Shown here one piece after another: positions 31,987 to 41,067 of a DNA stretch of 64,000 nt (position 1 is the first letter of the stretch; the number at the start of each line of letters is the position of its first letter). A program made the translations under genes and the position numbers. The notes beneath the pieces are model-generated. The model was not told the DNA's origin. It searched no databases and saw nothing but the letters and a program-made list of their open reading frames with translations. The stretch is taken from positions 744,001 through 808,000 of the forward strand of contig NZ_MZMO01000001.1 of assembly GCF_002240565.1 (NCBI RefSeq), written 5' to 3'. Source of the stretch: Clavibacter michiganensis subsp. insidiosus (GTDB taxonomy: Bacteria > Actinomycetota > Actinomycetes > Actinomycetales > Microbacteriaceae).

Positions 31987-33976
31987 CGGCCGGCCCCAAC
32001 CGCCCGCCGCCAGCACCGTGCGGCACGCGAGGTGCAGGGCGAGGCGCGTCTCGGCGTCCTGGGGGTCGACCTGCAGGCTGCGCTGCACGCGCTGGATCCG
32101 CTCGGCCACCGTGGTGCGGTGCACCGCGAGGATCGAGGCGGTCTCCGCGACCGACGACTCCGCGTCGAGGTAGGTGGCGAGCGTCGTGAGCAGGTCGCCC
32201 GTGGTCTGGCGGCGGAGCGGGGCGAGGAGCTCGAGGGCGGCGGGCTGGAAGGCGTCGGTCTGGGTCCAGGCGGGGAGGAGCTGGGCGAGGCCCAGGCGGT
32301 CGACGTGCAGGAAGCGGCCGGACTGCGGGCGGGACGCGGCGAGGCGGGCGGCGTCGGCGGCCTCGGCCAGGGACCGCGCGATGCCCGCGGGGCCGCGGTG
32401 CACGCGGCCGACGCCGACGTCGCTCGGCAGGTCGTCGTCCCAGCGCTGCTGGGCGCGGCGGACCGCGCGGGCGGCGTCGTTCGCGGTCGGGACGTCGGGC
32501 TCGAGCGCGAAGGAGATCCACGCGGCCCAGCCGTCGCCCTGGTCGACCACGCCCACGTCGAGGCCCTCCGCCGCCAGCGCCTCGATGAGCTCGTAGCGGC
32601 GGCCGACCAGGTCGGCGTCCTGGCGCGACACGACGCGGATCCCCATGTGCCAGCCCTCGACGCGCCAGCCCAGCTCGAGCGCGCGGCGGAGGAGCCCGGC
32701 GCCGGGGGAAACGCCCGCCTCGAGGAGCTCGTCGAAGTCGACGAGCTCCACGGTGGAGGGGGAGGCGCCCGCGGCGACCGCGCGCCCGACGGCCTCCTGC
32801 CTGGCGTCGTCGAGGGCCTGCTGGCGGGATCCCTCGCTGACGCTGTAGACGCGGTCGAGCTCGCCGGAGACCTGCGCGATGGCCGCGCCGACCGCGTTGG
32901 CGACGGCGAAGTTCTCGGGGCGATGCACCCGGCCGAGGCCCTCGAGCGACTCCGGCAGCAGGATCGACCCGCCGCCGACCGCCACGACGGGCGGCGGCGC
33001 GGACGACGTGCGCTTGCGCTCCACGACGTCGGCGACGCGCATCGCGATGGTGTCGAGCGCGCGCCGGACGAGCTGCGGCGAGAGGTGCGCCACGCACGCC
33101 GGGTCGCCCACGTCGACCATGCCGGCCGCGACCGCGACGTCCGTGGTCGTGAGGGTGTCGCCGCCGAACACGAGCGCCCGACGGCGGAGCTCGTAGCCAA
33201 CCGAGTCGGGGCCGACCAGGTCGCCGTCGCCGCGTACGCGGGATCCGCCGCCGATGCCGATGGAGAGCACGTCGGGCATGCGGAAGTTCGTGCGGACGCC
33301 CGCGACGCTGATCTCGGCGGTCGCCTCCCGCGGGAACCCGCCCGCGAGCACGCCCACGTCGCTCGTGGTGCCGCCGATGTCGACGACCGCGCACGTGCCG
33401 AGGCCGGAGAGCAGGGCCGCGCCGCGCATCGACTTGGTGGGGCCGGAGGCGAAGGTCGCGACCGGGTAGCGGCGCGCGAAGTCCACGCCCATGAGCGTGC
33501 CGTCGTTCTGCGACAGGTGGAGGGGAGCGGTGATCCCGTGCCCGCGCACCGCGCGCGGCGATGTCCGCTGCGTGCCGCTTCAGCTCGTCGTGGTCGAGCG
33601 GCGCGATCACCCGCCCGTCGAGCTCGTGGCCGCCGTGCGCGAGGTAGCCCGTGCCCCGCACCGCCGCCACGAGCTCCCCGGGCCAGTCGACGAACGGCGG
33701 CAGCGACGCGGTGGCGGGCAGCGCGAGCCGCACGGCCGCCGTGGGCGCGAGCCGCCTGGCCTCGACGAGCGCGTCGAGGAAGTGGGTCGTGCCGATCATC
33801 ACGCCGTCGATGTCGGCGGGGTCGAACGGGTGCTGCCGGTCGAGCTCCGCGAGCGCGCCGACGATGCCGCTCGTCACGTCCTCGGTGGTCGAGGACTTGA
33901 TGCCGACGACGACCCGGTCGCCGTCCATGAGCACGGCGTCCGTGTCGGTGCCGCCGACGTCGATGCCGATCCTCAT
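31987..33976 (-). pseudogene. hydantoinase/oxoprolinase fused to the tail of a PucR regulator, degraded
   Basis: Starts at ATG 33976 (MRIGIDVGGTDTDAVLMDG, an ATPase-like hydantoinase A N-terminus), overlapping the permease stop as ATGA. Near 33548 the frame shifts, and about 85 residues normally found before GITAPLHLSQNDGTL are missing, so there is a deletion. The next frame runs through FASGPTKSMRGA, VVDIGGTTSDVGV and NAVGAAIAQVSGELD. Near 32715 it passes in frame into a PucR-type regulator (GGDEF-like VGVGRVHRG, helix-turn-helix AETASILAVHRTTVAERI). No sensible stop follows. The hydantoinase end and PucR start are lost. In related loci a DUF917 gene usually lies between; its loss is inferred. 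Confidence 0.75.
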
Positions 33977-35340
33977 CGCGCGGCCACCTTCCCCGCGGTC
34001 GCCGCCTCCGGCGTCGCGACCCCGGGGGCGGGTTGCGCGACCGTCTCGGTGCGCACCTCGCCGACGCCGCGGATCAGCCCCGCCTTGCCGAGCACCGCGT
34101 AGAGCACGAAGGCCGTGATGACGGCGTTGAGGCTGCCGAGGCCGAAGGTCGCGTAGTAGCCGACGAGCGCCGACACGAGCCAGATCGCGAGGCTCACGGG
34201 CACCCAGCGCGGCGCGCTCGCCGGGAGCGCGCCCGCCTCGCGCGACGCGTCGAGCCCCGGCCGCCAGTTCCTCACGACGAAGTACTCGGCGATCATGATC
34301 CCCACGATCGGCGGGAACGCCACGCCCAGCAGGGTGAGGAACGCGGTGAACTGCCCGAGGATCCCGGCCGCCGCGAGCACCGAACCGATCACGCCGACGA
34401 CGACCGTCACGAGCGCCCGGTTCACCCGTCGCCCGAACACCGTGTCGATGAGGTTCACGATGCCGAGGCCCGACGAGTACAGGTTCCAGTCGTTGATCTT
34501 GGTCGTGCCCAGCAGGATCACGAGCACCCCGACCCAGCCGATCGAGGACAGGATGATGGCCGAGACGTCGGCCGTGCGCACCGCGTGCGCGAGCAGCACG
34601 CCGGACAGCCCCGTGAGGTACTCGCCGACCGTGATGCTCACGACCGTCTGCTTCACGACGTCCGCGGCCGACCGGTTGTAGCGCGTCTGGTCGGGCGAGA
34701 TGAGCGCGCCGACGATGAAGCCGCCGGCCAGGAACGAGGCGCCCGCGATGATCGACATCTGCGGGCCCGGCGCCGGCTGCGTCACGAGCTCCGAGATGTC
34801 GTGCTTCTGCAGCTCGATCACCACGGCCCAGCCGACGAGCACCAGGAAGAGGGGAACGGCGACGTTCGCGACCCACTGCATCCCGTGGAAGCCGAGCATC
34901 ACGACCGCGGTGATGAGGAGGCCGAACGCCAGCGACCAGGCCCACACCGGCAGCCACGGCATGATCGAGTTGAGGCCGGACGCGGAGACGCCCGACTGGA
35001 TCCCGAACCAGCCGATGAGGCTGATGCCGATGGCCAGGCCGATGAGCGCCGACCCGTCGTGCCCGAAGCCCGTCCAGCGCGACAGGATCGACGTGTTCAG
35101 TCCTTCGCGCTGCCCGATGAGGCCCGTGAAGATGCAGACGACCTCGAGGATCACGCCGCCGATGGTGATCGCCCCGAAGGCGTCCTAGAAGCTCATGCTG
35201 AAGCCGAGCGTCGCGGCGACGACGAAGGCGCTCAGCGCCGAGAGCTGGCCGACGCGCTGCGTGGCGATCGGGAACCAGCGGTAGCGCGCCTCCTGCGGGA
35301 CCCGCGCGAGCGCGTAGTCGTCGGGTGTGGTGGATGCCAT
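33973..35340 (-). pseudogene. cytosine/purine permease (NCS1 family) with in-frame stop
   Basis: A 455-codon frame. ATG at 35340 after GAGGAG encodes MASTTPDDYALARVPQEAR and the first helix, then an in-frame TAG at 35185-35187 after GFSMSF. The same frame continues DAFGAITIGGVILEVV through about eleven more helices to a Lys/Ala tail at 33973. Apart from the stop it looks intact, so this is a single nonsense change. A product restarted downstream would lack the first helix and be inactive. It overlaps the hydantoinase remnant (ATGA), indicating one former operon for nucleobase or hydantoin use. Confidence 0.85.
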
Positions 35341-35364
35341 GGGGACTCCTCGGGGGATGCCTGC

Positions 35365-35378
35365 GGCAACGGGTTGCC
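35365..35378. promoter_or_regulatory. operator-like palindrome upstream of the permease
   Basis: GGCAAC-GG-GTTGCC, perfect 6+2+6, 25 nt before the permease ATG and just downstream of a TACGCT -10 candidate. A repressor site is inferred; the local PucR remnant may have been its protein. Confidence 0.4.
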
Positions 35379-35493
35379 ACAGCGTAGGTATCGGCCCGAG
35401 GAGGGCGCCATGTGCAGGGTGTCGTGTCGGGGGTGTGAAGCGGGGCGGTGTGCTGGGGGAGGGACGCGGCGCGGGTCCGTCAGCTCGGCGAGG

Positions 35494-36108
35494 ATGGACG
35501 ACCTGATGACAGCGGATCGACCACGCAACCCCGACACGTGGGAGCCTCCCGGCTTCGGGCCGGCGCTCCTCGGGCATCTCGTCCTCGGAGCCGTCACGAC
35601 GCCGGCCGTCCTCGTGCTCCTGTGGCTGGCGACCCTCCTACCCGCCGTCCCGCCGCGGGGCCCCGCCGAACTGGTCGCGCTCGTCGCCGTGTCCGTCGCA
35701 GTCGGCGCGCTGATCGAGGTCCTGGTCGAGGATCCCTTCGCCCGGCGCCGGAAGCTCTCGTCGCCCGGCGGCTGGGACTTCGCGCTCGTGCCCCCGCTCG
35801 TCGCGCTGGTCGCGGTGGTGGCCGTGGGTCGACTCGTGAGCGGATCGTTCGTGATGGCTGCGGCGGTGGGGGCGGCGTGGGCGCTCGTCGAGGCCGTGCA
35901 GATCGCCTGGCTGCGCCCGTGGGAGCCCGGCATGACGCAGGACGAGTTCGACGGGAAGTACGCCGAGCTGAAGGAGATGACCCGCGAGACCTTCGCCCCC
36001 GACGTGGAGGAGATCCGCCGTCGTGCCGGGGCACGGGCCATGCGGAGATACCGCGACGCCATCGAGCGGAAGCGCCGGGAGGCGGATGAGGACGGGGACC
36101 CGCGCTGA
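35494..36108 (+). CDS. hypothetical membrane protein
   Basis: A 204-aa protein with four predicted transmembrane helices between ~25 and ~140 (LLGHLVLGAVTTPAVLVLLWLATLL, LVALVAVSVAVGALIEVLV, FALVPPLVALVAVVAV, FVMAAAVGAAWALVEAVQI), then a cytoplasmic Glu/Arg-rich coiled-coil tail. No family is recognised. The ATG at 35494 and the in-frame ATG at 35506 are both possible. It is convergent with the oxidoreductase that follows. Confidence 0.7.
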   Translation: MDDLMTADRPRNPDTWEPPGFGPALLGHLVLGAVTTPAVLVLLWLATLLPAVPPRGPAELVALVAVSVAVGALIEVLVEDPFARRRKLSSPGGWDFALVPPLVALVAVVAVGRLVSGSFVMAAAVGAAWALVEAVQIAWLRPWEPGMTQDEFDGKYAELKEMTRETFAPDVEEIRRRAGARAMRRYRDAIERKRREADEDGDPR

Positions 36109-36130
36109 TGCGTCGCGCGCGCGGAACCGC

Positions 36131-37327
36131 TCAGAGCCCGCGTGGCCCCCACGCCTCGGCCAGCAGCTCGTAGGAGCGGATCCGGTCCGCGGCATCGTGT
36201 GCCGTCGTCGTGATCAGCAGCTCGTCAGCTCCCGTGACGCGCCGGAGCGTCTCCAGGTCCCGCACGACCGTCGCGGGATCCCCGACGATGCGCGTGTCGA
36301 GGCGGTCCTGCACCTGCGCGAGCTCGGCGGCGTCGAGCGGTGCGGCTGCCTCGTCGTCGGGGGCCGGGTAGGGGATCGCGCCGCGGCCCGAGCGGATCGA
36401 GAGCACCCAGCGCGCGAAGCCGGAGGCGAGGCGCCGGGCCTCCGCATCGGTGTCGGCCACGAGCACGTCGGCCGAGACGATCACGTGCGGGGCGGCGAGC
36501 ACGCCCGGGACGAAGTGCGCTCGGTACGCCGCGACGGCGTCGAGGACGCCCCACGGCGTCGAGTGGTAGTTGGCGCCGAATGGCAGCCCGCGGGATCCGG
36601 CGACGCGGGCGCTCTCGCCGGCGGACGACCCGTGGATCCACACCTCGACGGCCGACGCGTCCGACGGCGGGGCCGCGATCGGCCCGATCTCCGGATCCGC
36701 GTACGTCCCGTCGAGGAAGGCGAGCAGGTCGTCCACCGTCTCGCCGAAGGGCGCGACCTCGGAGTCCCCGCGTCGGAGGAGCCGCGCCTGCAGCTGGGCC
36801 CGCGACCGGTCCCGGAACATCACGGTGCGCGCGGGCACGACGAGGCCGTCGACGACACGGCCCTCCGCGTCGGCGCCGGCATCGGCTCCCGCCCCGGCAG
36901 GTCGCTTCGGCGGCATCGGGCTGCGGCCGAGCCCCAGGTCGAACCGCGGTCCGTAGAGCCCCGTGACGGTGCCGAACGCCTCGGCCACCTGCAGGGCGCT
37001 GTGGTTCCCGATGAGGGTCGCCGCCGAGCCGACGCGGATGGAGCGGGTCGCCGCGGCGACGGCGGCCAGCATGGCGTGCGGGCTGGATCCCGCGAGCCCG
37101 GGGTTCATGTGGTGCTCGGCGAGCCAGTACCGCGCGTAACCGGCCGCCTCGGCGCGCATCGACAGGTCGACGCTGTCGCGCAGCGCGTCGGCGGACGACG
37201 ACCCGGCGGAGACGGGGACCAGGTCGAGGACGGAGAGCGGGGCGTGGCGTGGGGGCCGGCCCGTGCCGGGGGCTACGCCCGTCTCGGTGGACGGCGTGGT
37301 TCCGGATCCGCGTTCGGCATCGGGCAT
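36131..37327 (-). CDS. LLM-class flavin-dependent oxidoreductase
   Basis: A 398-aa luciferase-like TIM-barrel enzyme of the MsnO8/YhbW subgroup. Seen: LSVLDLVPVSAGSSSADAL, RYWLAEHHMNPGLAGSSPHAML, IRVGSAATLIGNHSALQVAE, and a C-terminal ADELLITTTAHD. It uses reduced flavin and O2; the substrate is unknown. GAGGAG lies seven bases before the ATG at 37327; the frame stays open further upstream without a site. The 237-nt region between it and B1 (37328-37564) shows nothing I can assign. Confidence 0.9.
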   Translation of the reverse strand: MPDAERGSGTTPSTETGVAPGTGRPPRHAPLSVLDLVPVSAGSSSADALRDSVDLSMRAEAAGYARYWLAEHHMNPGLAGSSPHAMLAAVAAATRSIRVGSAATLIGNHSALQVAEAFGTVTGLYGPRFDLGLGRSPMPPKRPAGAGADAGADAEGRVVDGLVVPARTVMFRDRSRAQLQARLLRRGDSEVAPFGETVDDLLAFLDGTYADPEIGPIAAPPSDASAVEVWIHGSSAGESARVAGSRGLPFGANYHSTPWGVLDAVAAYRAHFVPGVLAAPHVIVSADVLVADTDAEARRLASGFARWVLSIRSGRGAIPYPAPDDEAAAPLDAAELAQVQDRLDTRIVGDPATVVRDLETLRRVTGADELLITTTAHDAADRIRSYELLAEAWGPRGL

Positions 37328-37564
37328 GCGTCGACTCCTCGTGTTCGGTGATGACCATCCGGCGACGTGGACGCTGCCCGAGACGCCGAGACGCCGAGAC
37401 GCCGAGCGCGGTGAGCCGGTGATGCCGGTCGCGCCTCCCGGATCGCCCCACGGCGCGGTGCCCAGTCTCATCGGCGCGGGACTGGTCCGGGCGAGCTGTC
37501 CACGGGCCGGCCGCGGCGCGACCGCGGACTCGGTGCGGTCGGGTCGGCGCAGGGGGCCTCGGCC

Positions 37565-37906
37565 TCAGCGGCCCCGCCCGCGGTCGGGTCGGTGAGGGAG
37601 AGGGATCCGCCTACGCGGGCTCGCCGCGGGCAGGACGCGCACGGAGGGGGTCGTCCCGCTCGGCAGGTCCTGCGGCCGCGGGGACGGGGATCCGAGGCTC
37701 GGTGCGTCGTCCGCCGTGGCGTCACGCCCGGCCGTGATCCATTCCTCCCGCTCGTCCCGTCTCTCGTCCGCCGTGACCGCGGCGGCCTCCACGGCGTCGA
37801 GCAGGGTCCGGGGGTCGGGTCCTGGGGTTGGCGTGAGGGCGCCCAGCGCGCCGACGACCGCGACGCCTCCTGCCACCGCGCCGCTGACGATCGCGCGTCC
37901 GTTCAC
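37565..37906 (-). CDS. B1: short protein with hydrophobic N-terminus, paralogue of B2 and B3
   Basis: A 113-aa protein starting GTG, whose GTGA overlaps the A1 stop. Residues ~4-26 are a Gly/Val/Ala-rich hydrophobic helix (signal or anchor). It is followed by the conserved motif DPRTLLDAVEAAAVTADERREE and a variable Pro/Ser/Arg-rich tail with SPRPQDLPSG. B2 and B3 share the hydrophobic start, the DPxxLLDxxEAxAVTxxERREE motif and the DLPxP segment. No known family is recognised. It is likely membrane-attached with the tail outside, and made together with A1 by coupled translation. Confidence 0.7.
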   Translation of the reverse strand: MNGRAIVSGAVAGGVAVVGALGALTPTPGPDPRTLLDAVEAAAVTADERRDEREEWITAGRDATADDAPSLGSPSPRPQDLPSGTTPSVRVLPAASPRRRIPLPHRPDRGRGR

Positions 37907-38481
37907 TCGTCCTCGGTCGTCTCGAAGGTCAGCGCCACGCGCCCGCGGAGAGCGGAGACGAAGCGGTAGGCCTCCACGGTGAGGAACTCCTCGAACGACA
38001 GCCCGATTCGCTGCACGCCCTCCTCGATGGCCGCCCGGTCGGCGTCGTCCGCGAGCGCGTCATCACGCGTGGCGAGCGCGATCTCCCCGAGCGTCCGTCG
38101 ACCGTCGACCTTGTAGAGGAAGCGAGCGCCGTACTCCGTCAGCTCGAACGGCTCGTCGGATGCCGAGGTGAAGCGGTACCCGTCGTCGAGCACCGCGTCG
38201 AGGACGATGTCCACCCGCGGCGCGGGGATCACGTCGAGGGCGGACAGCGGAGCGTCGTCGCCGTAGAGGGCGACGATCCCGAGCCGGGCGAATCCGACGA
38301 GTCGGCGCCGCTCCTCCTCCGAGAACTCCTGGTCCGTGCGCGTCGGGTCGATGGACCGGAGCAGCTCCGCGTCCTCGGGACGGGGGCTGAAGTGACGCGT
38401 CCGTCGCGTGAGGGGATCCTGCAGCGCGAGGTTCGGCTGCCCGTCGAGGACCCCCAGGTAGCCGAGCTGGATGACATGCAT
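37903..38481 (-). CDS. A1: tandem-array protein with PqqD/RRE-like modules
   Basis: A 192-aa soluble protein. Module 1 (~15-75): LALQDPLTRRTRHF, EDAELLRSIDPTRTD, EEERRRLVGFARLGIVAL. Module 2 (~100-190): DDGYRFTSASDEPFELTEYGARFLYKVDGRRTLGEIALA, then EEFLTVEAYRFVSALRG. Both look like winged-helix PqqD/RiPP-recognition folds (start, L.xLDG.xT, GlV-like end); this is a fold guess by eye. The ATG has GGAGGGAG upstream, and family members begin MHV(I/V)xLG. It is intact, coupled to B1, and the only A gene outside the main run; about 75% of positions look shared with A2. Confidence 0.75.
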   Translation of the reverse strand: MHVIQLGYLGVLDGQPNLALQDPLTRRTRHFSPRPEDAELLRSIDPTRTDQEFSEEERRRLVGFARLGIVALYGDDAPLSALDVIPAPRVDIVLDAVLDDGYRFTSASDEPFELTEYGARFLYKVDGRRTLGEIALATRDDALADDADRAAIEEGVQRIGLSFEEFLTVEAYRFVSALRGRVALTFETTEDE

Positions 38482-38717
38482 GGTGATCTCCCTCCGTGAG
38501 GACGGCGGCGGCTCGGAGCCGGGGACGTGCACTGCGCGTCTGGCGCGGTGCGGGGCGGTGCGCGGGCATCGACTGTAGCGATCGGGCGGCCATCCCGCGT
38601 TCGCGTCCCCGGGGTCACCCGCGCGAGTCGACGTCGTCCCGAAATGGGGGCACCCGCATCTCCATGTGCGCGCATCGACATCTGTATCGTCGGCATCACC
38701 GAGACGAGGGAGTCCCC

Positions 38718-39830
38718 ATGGAATTCGCCGAACGACTGGCCGCCCTGGCCCTGAAGGTGCGCAACCAGCGCGAGGCCATCCAGACGGAGGAGGCGACGAA
38801 GAACGCGTTCATCATGCCGTTCATCTCCACGATCCTCGGATACGACGTGTTCAACCCGCTCGAGGTGGTCCCCGAGTTCACGGCGGACCTCGGCCTCAAG
38901 AAGGGCGAGAAGATCGACTACGCGATCATGCGCGACGGCGAGGTGCAGATCCTCATCGAGTGCAAGAAGTCGACGGAGCCGCTCAAGATCGAGCACGCGT
39001 CGCAGCTCTTCCGCTACTTCGCCGTGACGAACGCGCGCATCGCGGTGCTCACGAACGGCGAGGTCTACCACTTCTACACGGACCTCGACGCGCCGAACCG
39101 CATGGACGAGAAGCCGTTCCTGGTGCTCGACCTCGCCGACATCGACGAGCCCCTGCTGCCCGAGCTGACGAAGCTCACGAAGGACGTCTTCGACCTCGAC
39201 TCGATCATCAGCGCGGCCGGCGAGCTCAAGTACGTCGGCGCGTTGAAGCGCGCCATCGCCGCCGAGTTCCGCGAGCCGACCCCGGAATGGGTGAAGCTCC
39301 TCACCCGGCGCGTCTACGACGGCATGTTCACGGAGAAGGTGCGCGACCAGTTCACGACGCTCGTCGGCAAGGCGTCCAAGCAGGATCTGAACGAGCAGGT
39401 GAACGACCGCCTGAAGACGGCGCTCGGGGCTCCCGCGTTCCCGTCGGCGCCGACAGCCGTGTCCGCTGACGTGATCACGAGCGAGGAGGCCGTGGAGGCC
39501 GACCTCGACCGCGACACCGAGATCGAGACGACGCTCGAGGAGCTCGAGGGCTACCAGATCGTCAAGGCCATCGCCTGCAGCGAGGTGAAGCCGCAGCGGG
39601 TGGTGCACCGCGACGCGAAGTCGTACCTCGCGATCCTCCTCGACGACAACAACCGCAAGCCCATCGCGCGCCTCCACTTCAACGGCAAGAGGCAGAAGTA
39701 CCTCGGGCTCTTCGACGCGCACAAGGTCGAGACGCGCCACCCGATCGGATCGCTCGACGAGATCTACGCGCACGCGGACACGATCCGGGAGGCCATCCGG
39801 GTCCATGCGGGGGAGCCGGTCGGCACGTAG
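38718..39830 (+). CDS. type I restriction R-subunit N-terminal-like nuclease (COG4748 type)
   Basis: A 370-aa protein. An HsdR-N-like PD-(D/E)xK domain covers ~1-170: EEATKNAFIMPFISTILGYDVFNP, then EKIDYAIM with Asp, and QILIECKKSTEPL with the E-x-K pair. A middle helical region and a C-terminal ~90-residue domain (VKAIACSEVKPQRVVHRDAKSYLAILLDDN) follow. There is no helicase, methylase or specificity gene nearby, so it is a standalone protein, common in genomes and phages; restriction is not implied. GAGGGAG precedes the ATG. It points opposite to the A/B genes and separates A1-B1 from A2-B2. Confidence 0.85.
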   Translation: MEFAERLAALALKVRNQREAIQTEEATKNAFIMPFISTILGYDVFNPLEVVPEFTADLGLKKGEKIDYAIMRDGEVQILIECKKSTEPLKIEHASQLFRYFAVTNARIAVLTNGEVYHFYTDLDAPNRMDEKPFLVLDLADIDEPLLPELTKLTKDVFDLDSIISAAGELKYVGALKRAIAAEFREPTPEWVKLLTRRVYDGMFTEKVRDQFTTLVGKASKQDLNEQVNDRLKTALGAPAFPSAPTAVSADVITSEEAVEADLDRDTEIETTLEELEGYQIVKAIACSEVKPQRVVHRDAKSYLAILLDDNNRKPIARLHFNGKRQKYLGLFDAHKVETRHPIGSLDEIYAHADTIREAIRVHAGEPVGT

Positions 39831-39968
39831 TCCGAGGCGCCGACCGGGACGGACGGGCTGCGCCTCACCTCACCGCATCTCGTCGGGGAGACGAGGGCGG
39901 CGTTCCGGATCCGTGGATCCGAGCCCGCTCCGATCAGCGTGCGCTCCGGACCCTTCCGTCGTGCGCGG

Positions 39969-40445
39969 TCACCGGCCGCGTCGGCCGGGCGCATCACGGC
40001 GACCGGTGCCCCTCCCGAGCCGTGTCGCGGCCGGCATCGCACGTCGGACGATCGCCGTCGGCGGTCCGGTGGGGCGTGTCCCCGCAGATGGAGAGGCGCC
40101 TGCGCTCGCCGTCGCGGGGTCACCGTCCTCCGCTGGCCATCCTGGGCGCCCCTCGCGCTCGCCCGCCGAAGCCACGGGAAGCGACCTCGTCCCGTCCACG
40201 GGGAGATCCTGCGGATGAGGCAGGTCGCCTCGGAGAGCCGGGGCGTCGCTCCGGGTCGAATCGCGCGCGGCTCCGATCCGCTCCTCCTGCTCCTCGCGTC
40301 TCTCGACGGGTGTCACGGCTTCTGCCTCGACGCTGTCCAGCAGCGCGTTCGGATCCGGTCCGTCGGCCTGAGGGGGGACGCCCTCGGTGCCGATGAACGC
40401 GGCTCCTCCGACGAGGACGCCTCCCAGGACCCGGCGCCCCTTCAC
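39969..40445 (-). CDS. B2: hydrophobic-N-terminus protein, paralogue of B1 and B3
   Basis: A 158-aa protein starting GTG that overlaps the A2 stop by GTGA. A hydrophobic stretch ~5-22 (VLGGVLVGGAAFIG) precedes DPNALLDSVEAEAVTPVERREE and LRGDLPHPQDLPVDG, aligned with B1 and B3. The remaining ~75 residues are basic and low-complexity, and the reading frame there may not be under the same constraint. Last gene of the main run; the 138 nt between it and the nuclease stop show nothing recognisable. Confidence 0.65.
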   Translation of the reverse strand: MKGRRVLGGVLVGGAAFIGTEGVPPQADGPDPNALLDSVEAEAVTPVERREEQEERIGAARDSTRSDAPALRGDLPHPQDLPVDGTRSLPVASAGEREGRPGWPAEDGDPATASAGASPSAGTRPTGPPTAIVRRAMPAATRLGRGTGRRDAPGRRGR

Positions 40446-41019
40446 GGTCGCCCGGTCGCCTCGAATGTCACAGCCACGCGACCCTGGAGGGCGGAGATGA
40501 GGTGGTAGGCCTCGTCCATGAGGCAGCGCTCAAACGACTGCCCGGTGCGTGCCACGCCCTCCTCGATCGCGGCGCGGTCGGCGTCGTCCGCGAGGGCCTC
40601 GTCGCGCGCCGCCTCGGCGATCTCCCCGAGCGTGCGTCGGCCGTCGGCCTTGGTGAGGAACCGGGCGCCGTACTCGGTCAGCTCGAACGGCTCGTCGGAT
40701 CCCGAGCTGAAGCGGTATCCGTCGTCGAGCACCTCGTCGAGGATGATGTCCACACGGGCACGGGTATGACGTCCAGGGCCGAGAGAGGTGCGTCGTCGCC
40801 GATGAGGGCGACGATGCCGAGCTTCGCGTATCCCACGAGGAGACGGCGCTCCTGCTCGTCGAGATCCTGGTCGGGCAGGGTCGGGTCGATCGACCGCAGC
40901 AGCTGGGCCGTCTCCGGCGCGAGCGTGTGGTGCCTGGTCTCCGACGTGAGGGGATCCAGCAGCGCGAGGCTCGGCTTGCCCTCGAACTCGCCGATGTACC
41001 CGAGCGGGACGACGTGCAT
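40442..41019 (-). pseudogene. A2: frameshifted A-family gene
   Basis: Starts MHVVPLGYIGEFEGKPS at 41019 and matches A1 closely to SALDVIPVP, then loses the frame at about 40754-40760. In the -1 related frame the match resumes at once (VDIILDEVLDDGYRF through to VAVTFEATGRP, stop at 40442). One C missing in the CCCGTG stretch explains it. Both halves are highly conserved with A1, so the loss is recent, a sequencing error, or rescued by slippage. The 3' end stays coupled to B2. Confidence 0.8.
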
Positions 41020-41067
41020 GGGTCCTCTTCTTGCTGTCGTGGGATTGCGTCGATGCGTCGCGCGAGC

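Noticed and set aside
30163..33549. A 1128-codon frame running from the hydantoinase remnant through the antisense of the GIY-YIG gene
   Set aside because: Beyond about 32000 it is antisense to a well-supported gene; the openness reflects loss of the original stop, not a long protein.
35184..35188. CTAG at the permease stop codon as a scar of an excised IS
   Set aside because: The frame on both sides is continuous with no extra or missing bases, so a simple point mutation explains it better.
31853..35380. A 1175-codon frame spanning the permease and hydantoinase region
   Set aside because: Only its middle part (hydantoinase N-terminus) is real; the rest is out-of-frame sequence of the permease and PucR parts.
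38718..39830. A complete restriction-modification system
   Set aside because: Only an HsdR N-terminal-like protein is present; there are no helicase motor, methylase or specificity genes.
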